NCBI GenBank assembly: GCA_018604165.1
Contig: CP075895.1
Location: forward strand, 620,001 to 684,000
Origin: Chitinophagaceae bacterium LGM1
GTDB lineage: Bacteria; Bacteroidota; Bacteroidia; Chitinophagales; Chitinophagaceae
DNA length: 64,000 nt
Direction of reading: 5' to 3'
The notes beneath the pieces were generated by a model that searched no databases, was not told the DNA's origin, and saw only the letters and a list, made by a program, of their open reading frames with translations. Shown here piece after piece: positions 24,156 to 33,463 of the stretch; position 1 is the first letter of the stretch; every line of letters begins with the position of its first letter. A program made the position numbers and the translations under genes.

Positions 24156-25046
24156 ATGATAGAGCATCGGATAACAGATTACCTACAATATCTCAGATTC
24201 GAGAAACGATACGCACAGCATACACTAAGCGCATACGAAAAAGATTTATCACAATTTTCTGAATATATCAACGCCCAATTCGGGCTTGACGATGAGCGTA
24301 TAATAACGCACTTCCACATACGTAGCTGGCTGGCTACACACAAGGAGCAGGGCTTGGAAGCTACATCCATCAACCGTAAGCTATCTGTCATCAATACTTT
24401 TTACAAATACCTGCTGAAACAACAAGCGGTAAAGAAAAACCCTGCCAGACAACTACATGCTATACGCAAAGCAGAACGCCTGCCTACTTATCTGAAAGAG
24501 CCTGAAACAGATAGGCTACTGGAAGAACTGCAATTTGACGAAGGCTTCAAAGGCTTTACAGACCGTATGATATGCGAGCTGCTGTACCAAACAGGTATGC
24601 GCCGAAGCGAGCTGGTAAACCTGAAAGAAAACGATGTAGAAAAAAGCCTGAAACAAATACGCATACTGGGCAAGGGCAATAAAGAACGCTTAGTACCTGT
24701 AAGCCCTATGCTGCTGGAAACACTGGCTGAGTACACCGCGGAAAAACAAAAGCTGCCTGTACATGACGAAAGTCATTTGCTGGTATTGGAAAGCGGACAA
24801 CCTTTGTATGCAGGTTATATATATCGCATAGTGAAAAAATATCTTTCAACAACTACAACACTCAAAAAGAAAAGCCCGCACGTATTGCGCCACACATTTG
24901 CTACGCATTTGCTGAACAATGGTGCCAATATACAAGCCATCAAAGATTTGCTGGGGCACAGCAGCCTGGCTGCAACACAGGTATACACACACAACAATAT
25001 TGACAAGCTAAAAGAAATACACAAGAATAACCACCCGCGAGGGTAA
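24156..25046 (+). CDS. Tyrosine recombinase XerC/XerD
   Basis: A 296-residue site-specific recombinase that resolves chromosome dimers at dif with FtsK. The N-terminal SAM-like core-binding domain is about 5-95. The catalytic domain carries the R-K-H-R-H-Y set: Arg in TGMRRSEL, Lys in GKGNKERLVP, His/Arg in HVLRHTFATH, His in LGHSSL and Tyr in TQVYTH. I chose the ATG at 24156 (MIEHRITDYLQ); an earlier in-frame ATG lies inside the rpsU terminator. There is no attachment site or mobile element near it, so it is the housekeeping recombinase rather than an integrase. XerC versus XerD cannot be decided here. Confidence 0.9.
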   Translation: MIEHRITDYLQYLRFEKRYAQHTLSAYEKDLSQFSEYINAQFGLDDERIITHFHIRSWLATHKEQGLEATSINRKLSVINTFYKYLLKQQAVKKNPARQLHAIRKAERLPTYLKEPETDRLLEELQFDEGFKGFTDRMICELLYQTGMRRSELVNLKENDVEKSLKQIRILGKGNKERLVPVSPMLLETLAEYTAEKQKLPVHDESHLLVLESGQPLYAGYIYRIVKKYLSTTTTLKKKSPHVLRHTFATHLLNNGANIQAIKDLLGHSSLAATQVYTHNNIDKLKEIHKNNHPRG

Positions 25047-25082
25047 CAAATATTATATTTTCTAACAATAAAACGTTGTATT

Positions 25083-25382
25083 ATGAACGTACAAATCAGA
25101 AGCGTGCATTTTGATGCAGACACTAAGCTGCTGGAACATGTGAACAAGAAACTGGAAAAGCTGCGCACCTTTCACGACCGTATCGTCGGCGTAGAAGTTT
25201 ACCTTGTATTGGATAATGTGGTACACAACATCAAAGACAAGGTAGCGGAAATAAAAGTGCATATACCCAAACACACATTCTTTGTAAAACACCAGTCAAA
25301 AGCATTTGAGGAGTCTTTCGACCATGCTTTCGACTCGATGGTAAACCGCATCAAACGGCAGAAAGAAAAAGCTTTGGCTTAA
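25083..25382 (+). CDS. hpf: Ribosome hibernation-promoting factor, short HPF/RaiA type
   Basis: A 99-residue beta-alpha-beta-beta-beta-alpha protein: MNVQIRSVHFDADTKLLEHVNKKLEKL, then VEVYLVLDN and a C-terminal basic helix (FDSMVNRIKRQKEKA). Such proteins bind the 30S decoding centre in stationary phase and stabilise idle ribosomes. The short form lacks the C-terminal domain that drives 100S formation in long HPF. It follows the recombinase by 36 bases and ends at a terminator, so both genes probably share a transcript. Confidence 0.9.
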   Translation: MNVQIRSVHFDADTKLLEHVNKKLEKLRTFHDRIVGVEVYLVLDNVVHNIKDKVAEIKVHIPKHTFFVKHQSKAFEESFDHAFDSMVNRIKRQKEKALA

Positions 25383-25403
25383 ACTTCTAACGAATATGAC
25401 ATA

Positions 25404-25442
25404 AAATCCGTCTTTTATTATAAAAAAGGGCGGATTTCTTTA
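25404..25442 (+). terminator. Terminator after hpf
   Basis: AAATCCG (25404-25410) pairs with CGGATTT (25431-25437), with further imperfect pairing inside, followed by T-rich sequence. Confidence 0.7.
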
Positions 25443-25509
25443 TATTACTATTGCAATAAAAGCCAAAATCGCCTATTTTGCATTACTAATAATATCAATT
25501 TTCAGAATC

Positions 25510-26679
25510 ATGCTGCAACGTTGGATGAAGTCTTTGGCTGTAGTAGCTACAATAGGTATACTCTTTACAAATTGTAAAAAGAATACCTACAGCCCCGACG
25601 AGCCACTGGCTAATACATATACACCTTCTGTTTTCATAAGCAGTCAGAATAAAATACTATACGCATTAGACCCTGCATCGGGGGCTTATAAATGGCAGTT
25701 GAACGTATCCAGCAACGTGGTTGCTACACCTGTAGTAGCTGGCGATTTTCTGTACTTACCAACAGTAGATACATTGATGAAAATCAATGTGAAAACAGGT
25801 AAAATTGTCAGCCGCTTGCAGGTACTGAAGCCCGCTACCTCTGACCCAAACATAAAAGTGAACATACTTACCAGTATAATTTCATCGCCATACACTGATG
25901 GAAAAACAGTATGGGTGGCTACTTGCCTTGGGCAGGTTTTTGCATTTGATGTAAATACAGACAATCTGAAATGGGAGTATGATGCAACAGACTCTGTTAT
26001 GTCTTCTCTTATGGTATACACAGGCAATATCATAGCCGTTACAACAAAAGGAGCAGTACATGCCATCAACATGAACAGTGGTATACGCAGTTGGCTAAAC
26101 AGCTCAGCAATAGTTGGTGTTAACGCTTTGCGCTCTTCGCCTGTAGGTAGCGGAACTAATATTTATGTAGGTTCTCCGGATGGTAGGATATATGCCTTTA
26201 ATGGTAGCAATGGTACTTCTATATGGCAATACAATATAGGTTCTGTAATAGATGGTTCTCCTATTGTATATGGTGGCAACATCATAGTAGGTAGCGCAGA
26301 TAACTATGTGTACTGTATAGACAGTGCTGCAAAAGCAGAACGCTGGAAGTTTAAAACACAAGACCGTGTGTTGGCAAGCGCAGGTGCTACAGGGCAAATA
26401 GTATTTATTGGCGGGTATGACTCTTACATCTACGCACTTAATATCCTTGATGGTTCGTTGAAATGGAAATATAAAACAGGTGCTCTTATTGAATCTGCAT
26501 CATTGGTAGTAGGCGGTTCGGTATATGTTGCAGGCTTTGACAAGCATTTGTATAAATTCGACACATCAGGTACACTTAAATGGAAGTATAATGTATCAGG
26601 ACCGATAGAGACATCGCCGATACTGTACGACATCAGCAGAACATACTATCCGTCCATTACTGGTTTGGGACAATACTAA
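25510..26679 (+). CDS. PQQ-like beta-propeller lipoprotein
   Basis: A 389-residue lipoprotein (leader ending ILFTNC, Cys about 22). The mature protein is a run of about seven beta-propeller blades with repeated ALDPASGAYKWQ, AFDVNTDNLKWEYD, AINMNSGIRSW, AFNGSNGTSIWQY, CIDSAAKAERWKF, ALNILDGSLKWKY and KFDTSGTLKWKY motifs, the tryptophan-docking type also found in BamB. It is probably outer-membrane tethered. Its role could be envelope protein assembly or a scaffold; it lacks residues that would prove PQQ binding. It is monocistronic, with a terminator downstream. Confidence 0.85.
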   Translation: MLQRWMKSLAVVATIGILFTNCKKNTYSPDEPLANTYTPSVFISSQNKILYALDPASGAYKWQLNVSSNVVATPVVAGDFLYLPTVDTLMKINVKTGKIVSRLQVLKPATSDPNIKVNILTSIISSPYTDGKTVWVATCLGQVFAFDVNTDNLKWEYDATDSVMSSLMVYTGNIIAVTTKGAVHAINMNSGIRSWLNSSAIVGVNALRSSPVGSGTNIYVGSPDGRIYAFNGSNGTSIWQYNIGSVIDGSPIVYGGNIIVGSADNYVYCIDSAAKAERWKFKTQDRVLASAGATGQIVFIGGYDSYIYALNILDGSLKWKYKTGALIESASLVVGGSVYVAGFDKHLYKFDTSGTLKWKYNVSGPIETSPILYDISRTYYPSITGLGQY

Positions 26680-26710
26680 GCAAGCGTACTCTACACTTCA
26701 ATAATATATC

Positions 26711-26746
26711 AACAGGGGCATTTATCAAATGCCCCTGTTCTTTTTT
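26711..26746 (+). terminator. Terminator between the beta-propeller and ferritin genes
   Basis: A perfect 13-bp stem (26711-26723 with 26727-26739, arm AACAGGGGCATTT) with a 3-base loop and TTTTTT soon after. It can serve both convergent genes. Confidence 0.88.
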
Positions 26747-26760
26747 GTATCATATGTATA

Positions 26761-27264
26761 TTATTGTGCTTTAGGTCTGAAGAGCATGATATCCCTGTCG
26801 AACAGATAGATGCCGCTTTTGTCATCACCCACTAGTTCCAGTTTATCATTCAGCGTACGTGCCAGCCTTTCTTCTTCTATTTGTTCAGACACATACCATT
26901 GCAGGAAGTTGTGTGTCGCAAAGTCTTTCTCTTGCAAAGAAAGCCCTACCAATTCATTAATACTTTCAGATACTGCCAGTTCGTGTTTCAGAAACTCTTC
27001 AAACACACGTTGCAGCGATTGGTATGTTATTATAGGCTGCTCTAATGCAGGTACTACGCCAAAACCACCCCGCTCGTTGATGTAGCGTATCAGTTTCAGC
27101 ATGTGCGTACGCTCTTCGTTGGCTTGTTGGTAGAAAAATTCTGTAACACCATCCAGCCCAGGCTGTATTTCTGCCCAAGATGCCATAGCAAGGTATGCTT
27201 GCGAAGACTCTGCTTCCATGGCTACTTGTTTGTTGAGTGCCTCTTGTATGGTTTTAGATAACAT
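26761..27264 (-). CDS. ftnA: Ferritin (bacterial non-haem type)
   Basis: A 167-residue ferritin that oxidises ferrous iron and stores it in a 24-subunit shell. Ferroxidase ligands are recognisable: the Glu in VAMEAESSQAYLAM, the ExxH set in QQANEERTHMLKL, and the later Glu residues in FLKHELAVSESINELV and QWYVSEQIEEE. The C-terminal part is SGIYLFDRDIM. Length and sequence fit bacterial FtnA-like ferritins. It is a single-gene unit. Together with the haem-type receptor at 2657-4861 and the IsdG/HmoB-like enzyme at 60927-61256 it forms part of the cell's iron handling, though the genes are far apart. Confidence 0.95.
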   Translation of the reverse strand: MLSKTIQEALNKQVAMEAESSQAYLAMASWAEIQPGLDGVTEFFYQQANEERTHMLKLIRYINERGGFGVVPALEQPIITYQSLQRVFEEFLKHELAVSESINELVGLSLQEKDFATHNFLQWYVSEQIEEERLARTLNDKLELVGDDKSGIYLFDRDIMLFRPKAQ

Positions 27265-27298
27265 GACTATAGTGTTTTAGTACCATTACAAGATACGA

Positions 27299-27331
27299 AA
27301 AAAGCCCCCGCTTTGTGGCAGGGGCTATCTG
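27299..27331 (-). terminator. Terminator after the TlpA-like gene
   Basis: On the minus strand AGCCCCtGCC pairs with GGggGCT-type sequence around a CAAAG loop and continues into six T residues. It is 22 bases past the stop at 27353. Confidence 0.8.
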
Positions 27332-27352
27332 AAATATTACGTTAAAACTCGT

Positions 27353-27841
27353 TTACTTGCTTAGTTCTTTTACCCTGTTCCACACGTCTTCCTCACCACC
27401 CTCTTCATATCCTGCATGAGAATAAGCTACTTTGCCATTCTTATCTATAATGATGGTATATGGCACTGTTTGGAAGTTAAGCGAACGTTTGAGGTCTGAG
27501 TTAGCATCAATATAATAAGGGAAATCCCAACCCTGTGCCTTGGCATAGCTACGCACCAAACCCTCTGCACGAGATTCGTCTATTGATATGGTAACGTAGT
27601 TGAAATCTACTTCTTTCTTCCAGTTAGGCATTTTTTCGCGTACGTTTTTTATCTCTTTCTTGCAGGGTACGCACCATGTAGCCCAAAAACTCACTACGGT
27701 AACCTTGTTTTTCTCTATTGCCTGGTTAAAAGCAATCTTTTTGCTGGTGTTCACATCTTTTATCTGTGTATCGGGCAATTCCTGTGCAAAGGCATTCATC
27801 GAAAATGTGAGCGCGAATACACCTGCAATCAATTTTTTCAT
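27353..27841 (-). CDS. TlpA-family thiol-disulphide oxidoreductase
   Basis: A 162-residue periplasmic thioredoxin-like protein. Signal peptide about 1-19 (SMNAFAQ), thioredoxin core with active site WATWCVPCKKE, the cis-Pro loop NFQTVPYTIIIDKNGKV and C-terminal GGEEDVWNRV. TlpA/ResA-type proteins reduce disulphides in cytochrome c maturation or other exported proteins. It is divergent from the DUF6029-like gene; the 99-base intergenic region holds the inverted repeat TTTAGT/ACTAAA (27890-27907), a possible shared control site. In Bacteroidota these two genes often sit side by side. Confidence 0.9.
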   Translation of the reverse strand: MKKLIAGVFALTFSMNAFAQELPDTQIKDVNTSKKIAFNQAIEKNKVTVVSFWATWCVPCKKEIKNVREKMPNWKKEVDFNYVTISIDESRAEGLVRSYAKAQGWDFPYYIDANSDLKRSLNFQTVPYTIIIDKNGKVAYSHAGYEEGGEEDVWNRVKELSK

Positions 27842-27940
27842 AATCTGTGTTTCAATGTTTGTAAATAATAATCTAAAACCTTGCCAAAGTTTAGTAAAGA
27901 AACTAAATTCGTCAGATTTTCCAAATTTAACGGACTTTTA

Positions 27941-29521
27941 ATGAAATATTTCTTGAAAATTTTTACTGTGCTTTTACTCTCCCAAAGTGCAGTAATGGCA
28001 CAAGGCACGCTATCGGGCGACCTGATGCTGAATGCGAATTTCTTTATGAGAGATTCTGCAATCAATGCTGCCAACAATCCTTTATATGACAACTACCTGA
28101 GTGGTGGCGAATCGTGGCTGGGGTTACGCTACAACTACAAAGGCTTTACCGCTACGCTACGTGCCGATGCCTTTCACAACTCCAACCTCTTCAACCCCAC
28201 GCAGGCTCTCAACGGCTTTGGTATTGGTGCATGGAGCGTAGGCAAAGATTTTGAAAACCTGAGCATCACGGTTGGTTATATCTACGACCAGATAGGCAGT
28301 GGCGTTATGTTTCGTGCATACGAAGACCGTGGCTTGTTGATTGATAACTCGCTGATAGGTGTACGCTTGAAGTACCAGCTTACCGATAATGTATTCATCA
28401 AAGCATTTACAGGGCAGCAGAAATTCAATCTCGGCAAATACAACCCCGTTATAAAAGGCGCGAATGTAGAGGGCGACTATAGCGTGGGCAAAGCACACCT
28501 GATACCGGGTATCGGCGCACTGAACCGTACACTCGACCAAGGCTCTATGGACCTCGTAGTTTCCAGCATCAATAGTCAGGATACCAACAAGCGTTTTGTA
28601 CCTAAGTACAATATGTATGCTTTTACGGCTTACAATACATTGACGCTTGGTGGCTTTTCTTGGTATGTTGAAGGCTCATATAAAACATATGAAGCAATAT
28701 TACGCGACAACTTTCTGCAATACAAAGATGGCAATGTAGTATTTACTACACTGGGCTATGCTACCAAAGGTGTGGCGGTCAATTTTACAGGTAAGCGCAC
28801 ACAGAACTACATCATGCGTACATCTCCCAACGAGATACTGAACCGTGGTATGATAAACTGGCAGCCCATCGTTGCCCGTTTGCGCCCGCAACGCCTCATG
28901 GCACGATACACACCCGCATCGCAGGATATATCTGAAATAGCAGGTGGATTAGATGTGCTGCTGACGCCAATGGAAACGCTTGATATAACGCTGAACGGTA
29001 CATACATCAATACGCTGGAAGGTGTAACACTATACCGTGAGGGCTATATGGAAACAGAATACCGTGGCTGGAAAGACTGGATAGTACACGTGGGCTTTCA
29101 GTACATGGAATACAATCAGGAACTGTATCAGGTAAAACCGTTGGTGCCTATTGTAAGGTCTATGATACCTTTCTTTGAAGTAACAAAACGCCTGAGCAAG
29201 AAAACATCTATCCGTACCGAGTGGGAGTATCAGGATACCAAACAAGATTTCGGTTCGTGGATATTCGGCTTGTTGGAACTGACGATTGCCCCAAAGTGGT
29301 CGTTTGCAGTGTCTGATATGTACAACATCGTAAAAGGCCCTGTATCGCCCCCCGGCAACAGTAAGCACTTCTACCAATTCTTTACAGCCTATACCAATGG
29401 GCCACACCGCTTTACACTGGCGTATGTAAAACAGGTAGAGGGTATCAACTGTACAGGTGGTGTATGCCGCTACGAGCCTGCCTTTAGTGGGGTACGTTTC
29501 GGTTGCACTTCACAATTCTAA
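27941..29521 (+). CDS. Outer-membrane beta-barrel protein, DUF6029-like
   Basis: 526 residues from the ATG at 27941, with signal peptide about 1-20 (SAVMAQG). The body alternates aromatic/polar short strands throughout, such as LGLRYNYKGFTATLRAD, LGGFSWYVEGSYKTY and FQYMEYNQELYQV, ending in RYEPAFSGVRFGCTSQF with a terminal aromatic. I take it for a 20-plus-strand outer-membrane barrel of the DUF6029 type. Function unknown. An upstream in-frame ATG is 60 bases away, but the signal peptide fixes this start. It is followed by its own terminator. Confidence 0.75.
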   Translation: MKYFLKIFTVLLLSQSAVMAQGTLSGDLMLNANFFMRDSAINAANNPLYDNYLSGGESWLGLRYNYKGFTATLRADAFHNSNLFNPTQALNGFGIGAWSVGKDFENLSITVGYIYDQIGSGVMFRAYEDRGLLIDNSLIGVRLKYQLTDNVFIKAFTGQQKFNLGKYNPVIKGANVEGDYSVGKAHLIPGIGALNRTLDQGSMDLVVSSINSQDTNKRFVPKYNMYAFTAYNTLTLGGFSWYVEGSYKTYEAILRDNFLQYKDGNVVFTTLGYATKGVAVNFTGKRTQNYIMRTSPNEILNRGMINWQPIVARLRPQRLMARYTPASQDISEIAGGLDVLLTPMETLDITLNGTYINTLEGVTLYREGYMETEYRGWKDWIVHVGFQYMEYNQELYQVKPLVPIVRSMIPFFEVTKRLSKKTSIRTEWEYQDTKQDFGSWIFGLLELTIAPKWSFAVSDMYNIVKGPVSPPGNSKHFYQFFTAYTNGPHRFTLAYVKQVEGINCTGGVCRYEPAFSGVRFGCTSQF

Positions 29522-29547
29522 ACTCCGTATATAACACCTAACTTTGT

Positions 29548-29580
29548 AAACGGCTTCTGTAACATACGGAAGCCGTTTTT
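29548..29580 (+). terminator. Terminator between the barrel gene and nadB
   Basis: AAACGGCTTC (29548-29557) pairs with GAAGCCGTTT (29569-29578), followed by T residues, 15 bases before the nadB ATG. Confidence 0.85.
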
Positions 29581-29594
29581 CATATCATATCAAT

Positions 29595-31193
29595 ATGCTG
29601 AAGACAGATTTTTTAGTGATAGGCTCGGGTATAGCAGGGCTTACGTTTGCCGTAAAAACAGCGCGCCGTTTCCCCGATAAAACCATCACCATACTCACCA
29701 AAGCCAATACCGATGAAACCAATACCAAATATGCACAGGGCGGCATAGCCGTAGTGAATGATTTGGAGAAAGACAGCTTTGAAAAACACATAGAAGATAC
29801 GTTGGTAGCGGGCGATGGCTTGTGCAACAGAGAGATAGTAGAGATAGTAGTGAAAGAAGGGCCGGAACGTGTGAATGAGATAATAGACTGGGGCGCAAGG
29901 TTTGATAAAGATGCCGAGGGCGACTATATGCGTGGCAAAGAAGGCGGGCATTCTGCCTTTCGCATACTGCACCACAAAGACATAACAGGCTTTGAGATAG
30001 AGCGCGCGCTGGTAGAAGAAGCCAAGCGTCACAGCAATATACAAATACACAATCACTGGTTTGTGTTAGACCTCATCACCCAGCACCACATGGGTATGCT
30101 GGTTACAAAATCTACCCCGGATATAGAATGTTATGGTGTGTATGCTTTGAATACACAAAGCCATAAAATAGAAAAGATACTATCCAAAATAACGGTACTG
30201 GCAGCAGGTGGTGTAGGGCAAGTATACCGCACTACTACCAACCCCAAAATAGCTACGGGCGATGGCATAGCGATGGCATACCGTGCCAAGGCAAGGATAG
30301 AAAATATGGAGTTCATCCAGTTTCACCCTACAGCATTGTACGAGGCGGGCGTTAGTCCATCTTTTTTGATAACAGAAGCTGTGCGTGGAGATGGCGGCAT
30401 ACTGCGCAACAAGCAAGGCGATGCTTTTATGGCAAGTTATGATAAACGCGCAGACCTTGCCCCGCGCGATGTGGTAGCGCGTGCCATAGATAATGAAATG
30501 AAACGCACTGGTACAGAGCATGTGTACCTTGACTGCAGGCACATGGATGCGGAAAAATTCAAAGCACACTTCCCCAATATATACGCCAAGTGCAAAAGCA
30601 TAGGTATTGATGTGATGGAACAGATGATACCCGTAGCACCCGCAGCGCACTACTGCTGTGGTGGCATTAAAACAAATGAGCAGGGGCGCACTTCTATACA
30701 ACACCTGTATGCCTGTGGAGAGTGTGCCAGTACAGGGCTGCACGGAGCTAACAGGCTTGCATCCAACTCGCTGCTCGAAGCTTTGGTATTTGCACACCGT
30801 TGTGTAGAAGATGTAGCCACCCGTATTGATGCGCTGCAACATAACGATGCTATACCCGACTGGAATGCAGGCGGCACTACCGACCCGCAAGAGATGATAT
30901 TGATAACACAAAGCCTGAAAGAAGTGCAACAGGTGATGAGCGACTATGTGGGCATTGTACGCAACGATGTGCGCCTGCAACGCGCCATGAGCCGCATGGA
31001 CTTACTGCACAGCGAAACCGAAGACCTGTATAAAACAGCTACTGTATCGCCACAACTATGCGAGGTACGCAACCTGATAACCACAGGCTACCTGATAGTA
31101 AAAAGTGCTCAGTTTCGTAGAGAAAGCCGTGGGCTGCATTACAATACCGACTATCCCGACAAAAGCGACTTACTACAAAACATTGTATTATAA
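29595..31193 (+). CDS. nadB: L-aspartate oxidase
   Basis: NadB oxidises L-aspartate to iminoaspartate, the first step of de novo NAD synthesis, using FAD. The 532-residue chain has the FAD site DFLVIGSGIAGLTFAVKTA, the flavoprotein signature around GGHSAFRILHH, substrate-loop residues in FHPTALYEAG and TEAVRGDGGILRN, RADLAPRDVVARAID, and the C-terminal GANRLASNSLLEALVFAHR. A three-helix C-terminal domain (about 420-532) follows. nadA and nadC are not adjacent. The ATG at 29595 is preceded directly by a terminator, so a promoter must lie in the short gap or transcription reads through. Confidence 0.96.
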   Translation: MLKTDFLVIGSGIAGLTFAVKTARRFPDKTITILTKANTDETNTKYAQGGIAVVNDLEKDSFEKHIEDTLVAGDGLCNREIVEIVVKEGPERVNEIIDWGARFDKDAEGDYMRGKEGGHSAFRILHHKDITGFEIERALVEEAKRHSNIQIHNHWFVLDLITQHHMGMLVTKSTPDIECYGVYALNTQSHKIEKILSKITVLAAGGVGQVYRTTTNPKIATGDGIAMAYRAKARIENMEFIQFHPTALYEAGVSPSFLITEAVRGDGGILRNKQGDAFMASYDKRADLAPRDVVARAIDNEMKRTGTEHVYLDCRHMDAEKFKAHFPNIYAKCKSIGIDVMEQMIPVAPAAHYCCGGIKTNEQGRTSIQHLYACGECASTGLHGANRLASNSLLEALVFAHRCVEDVATRIDALQHNDAIPDWNAGGTTDPQEMILITQSLKEVQQVMSDYVGIVRNDVRLQRAMSRMDLLHSETEDLYKTATVSPQLCEVRNLITTGYLIVKSAQFRRESRGLHYNTDYPDKSDLLQNIVL

Positions 31194-31197
31194 AACA

Positions 31198-31228
31198 AAA
31201 AGCGCAACCCTAACAGTTGCGCTTTATT
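31198..31228 (+). terminator. Terminator after nadB
   Basis: A 10-bp stem, AAGCGCAAC arm at 31199-31207 against GTTGCGCTT at 31216-31224, with A-rich and T-rich flanks. It may also end transcription of the convergent protease gene. Confidence 0.8.
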
Positions 31229-31252
31229 GTATATAGTGAGTTGTTAATTTCT

Positions 31253-33160
31253 CTATTCTACTATCAGCTTCACATTATCATATCGTTGTGTGGCAGATTG
31301 TAATGTGATAAAGTACATACCCTTTGCCCAACCTGCAATGTTTATCAGCACATCATTCTCGCCACTGCGTGTAGCTGCCTGTTGTGTATAAGCCGTTTTG
31401 CCTACCATATCCGTAACCTTGATGCTTATGTTGCCTGTGGTATTGGCAAAGAACTTGATGCCAACTTGGCTATGCGCAGGGTTAGGGTATACGCTAATGT
31501 AGTTTGTTACAGGTTCAATATTGCCAACAGATGCCGGCCAACATTCGGGGCCTACACCATTAGCAAGTGTAACGCTGAAAGAGTTGGAACACCCGTTAGA
31601 GTCTGTAATCTGTACGTTGTAGTTGCCAGCCTGAGAAAGATTGGTAAGGTTTTGTGTTGTTGCCCCGTTCGACCATTGGTAACTGAAGGGTGCTGTGCCG
31701 AAGTTGCTAGTACCTATCAATGTGCTGTCATAACTGAGGGTAATAGCACCATCTGCTTTACAAACAGGTTTAGTAGTAAGTGTAGCACTGATAATAGATT
31801 TGAGGCAAGATGCGCCTGCAATGTCTGCACGTATTCTATCTCCTGGCTGTGGGCCAAAGCCATTGGCAAGGCTTACGCCACGAGCTACCAAATGGCAATA
31901 GCTCATAATCGTACCTTTCCATGCGCTTGGTGCATCTGCATTGCTGAATGTTTCAAAAGAACAACTGCTGCAACCGGTGCTGCCTTCTTTAGTAGTGCAG
32001 TCATCAATAGAGCCGCAAGTACCCGCAAGGCCTGTCATCCAACCACACCAGTGTGTATGGCGGCTGCCTATGTTATGGCCTATTTCGTGCGTTACCATAG
32101 ATACATCCCAAGAGTAGGTAGGTACTGCCATATAGCTGCCGTTGACATCGCCATAGGCATAAGATGTGCCACGGTTGCAGAGTATATCCAGATAAGCAAT
32201 GCCACCTTGCCCGCCATTATCAATAGCTATCAGCATGGCTACATCACCGTCAAAATTATTGCTCTTTGCATTCCATCTGCTGCGGAAGCTGTTGAGTGAT
32301 GCGCTGGAACTTGTACTGTCGTACGCATCATTCGTTGTCCATACGTCAACAGATTTTAATTCTATCGCTATCTGCTCATTCCGGTACAATGCCTGCACAT
32401 TATTAAACAAGCCTGTCAGGTAGTTCTGTACGATGGTAATGCTCCTATTTTTTGAAGTGTACAATTCATAGTCAGCTTCCCAATACACACGCAGTTTCTT
32501 ACACTCGTATGCAGCAGTGGTTTTATTGCCGGTATTTGTTTCTTCGCCTTTATCGTACACGGCATAGTCATCTACACCGCATTGGTTTTGAGGCTTAACG
32601 GTAAAGTCGGCATCGTTATACAACACATACCTGCCGCTATTGTCTTCCAGCTTGCCCAATACATAGTTACCGTCTGCATTGGCAAACAACACCATTACAT
32701 CGCCATTGGCAAATACACTTACTGCTGCTACCGATTTGTCTGTACCACGCACTGCACCCTGATAGTGTGCAGCTTTTTCGTGTGTTGCCTGATGGCGGCC
32801 ATTGGCATCTATATAACCCATATTGGGGGTAGCCGCCAGCGGGCTGCTTTGCAGCATATCCAGTACAAATGTTGCACCATCATCTGTTTTGAAAATCAGC
32901 GATACTGCTTTGGGGTAGGTTTTGTGCAGCCTGCTTATTTCAGCAGTGTTGGGCAGCAGCAGGGTTTCCTGTTTCAGTGCAGCATGTTTATCGCCTGTTA
33001 TGGGGGTAAACAGATTGAAAGCCTGAAACTCAACTCCCTTGGCCTTCGCATCTTTTACTTCGCCCGATAGTACATAGCCCGGTTCCCATTTTGCCTGTAC
33101 TTGTGTGTGGATGCAGCACATCAATGTCAACAGTGCTGTAAGCTTTGCATACAATTTCAC
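31253..33160 (-). CDS. Secreted reprolysin-type metalloprotease with T9SS sorting domain
   Basis: A 635-residue secreted protease. Order: signal peptide (about 1-23), propeptide-like region, and a metalloprotease domain (about 220-460) with the zinc site HEIGHNIGSRHTHW. This is an extended HExxHxxGxxH motif like M12B/reprolysin adamalysins, followed by a downstream Met turn (IMSYCHL). A cysteine-rich stretch (CGSIDDCTTKEGSTGCSSCS) lies between. A SprB-like repeat domain (about 470-545) and a type A sorting domain (SVYPNPAHSQVGI to LIVE) complete it. It is exported by T9SS and probably degrades extracellular protein. The start is GTG at 33160. Confidence 0.88.
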   Translation of the reverse strand: MKLYAKLTALLTLMCCIHTQVQAKWEPGYVLSGEVKDAKAKGVEFQAFNLFTPITGDKHAALKQETLLLPNTAEISRLHKTYPKAVSLIFKTDDGATFVLDMLQSSPLAATPNMGYIDANGRHQATHEKAAHYQGAVRGTDKSVAAVSVFANGDVMVLFANADGNYVLGKLEDNSGRYVLYNDADFTVKPQNQCGVDDYAVYDKGEETNTGNKTTAAYECKKLRVYWEADYELYTSKNRSITIVQNYLTGLFNNVQALYRNEQIAIELKSVDVWTTNDAYDSTSSSASLNSFRSRWNAKSNNFDGDVAMLIAIDNGGQGGIAYLDILCNRGTSYAYGDVNGSYMAVPTYSWDVSMVTHEIGHNIGSRHTHWCGWMTGLAGTCGSIDDCTTKEGSTGCSSCSFETFSNADAPSAWKGTIMSYCHLVARGVSLANGFGPQPGDRIRADIAGASCLKSIISATLTTKPVCKADGAITLSYDSTLIGTSNFGTAPFSYQWSNGATTQNLTNLSQAGNYNVQITDSNGCSNSFSVTLANGVGPECWPASVGNIEPVTNYISVYPNPAHSQVGIKFFANTTGNISIKVTDMVGKTAYTQQAATRSGENDVLINIAGWAKGMYFITLQSATQRYDNVKLIVE

Positions 33161-33326
33161 TTGCTTTTAAGTTTTTAAAATGCTCAATTAATAAAATCTG
33201 TATAGTGCGTTGGGGGGAGTGCTACGCAAGATACATAAAACAACGTTTTAATCCGTTTGTTCAATTGTCATATTATCGTCAATGGGGATAAATGACCGAT
33301 GAAGCGGGTGAAATAAGTGATAAGCA

Positions 33327-33440
33327 CTAAACTCTAATGCCGAAATCCTAAAAGCAAATTCTAATTTCTAAATACTACGTTCTGATATGCTTGTACTTTT
33401 TAGTGATTCTCTTGTTTAGGATTTAGGTATTAGAGTTTAG
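33327..33440. repeat. Large inverted repeat in the 303-base intergenic region
   Basis: The 26-base arms 33327-33352 and 33415-33440 are reverse complements at 24 of 26 positions (right arm begins TTTAGGATTTAGGTATTAG). More TTTAGGATTTAG-like units follow at 33450-33470, and related scraps lie at 35850-35885 and 36815-36890. No gene is visible between 33161 and 33463. Confidence 0.75.
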
Positions 33441-33463
33441 AAATTCTTTTTAGGATTTAGATA

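Noticed and set aside
24156-25046. Integrase of a mobile element
   Set aside because: Tyrosine recombinase signatures are those of housekeeping XerC/D, with no tRNA, attachment repeat or phage gene nearby.
30180-30980. Open frame of 266 codons antisense to nadB
   Set aside because: Shadow frame with implausible composition, fully inside nadB.
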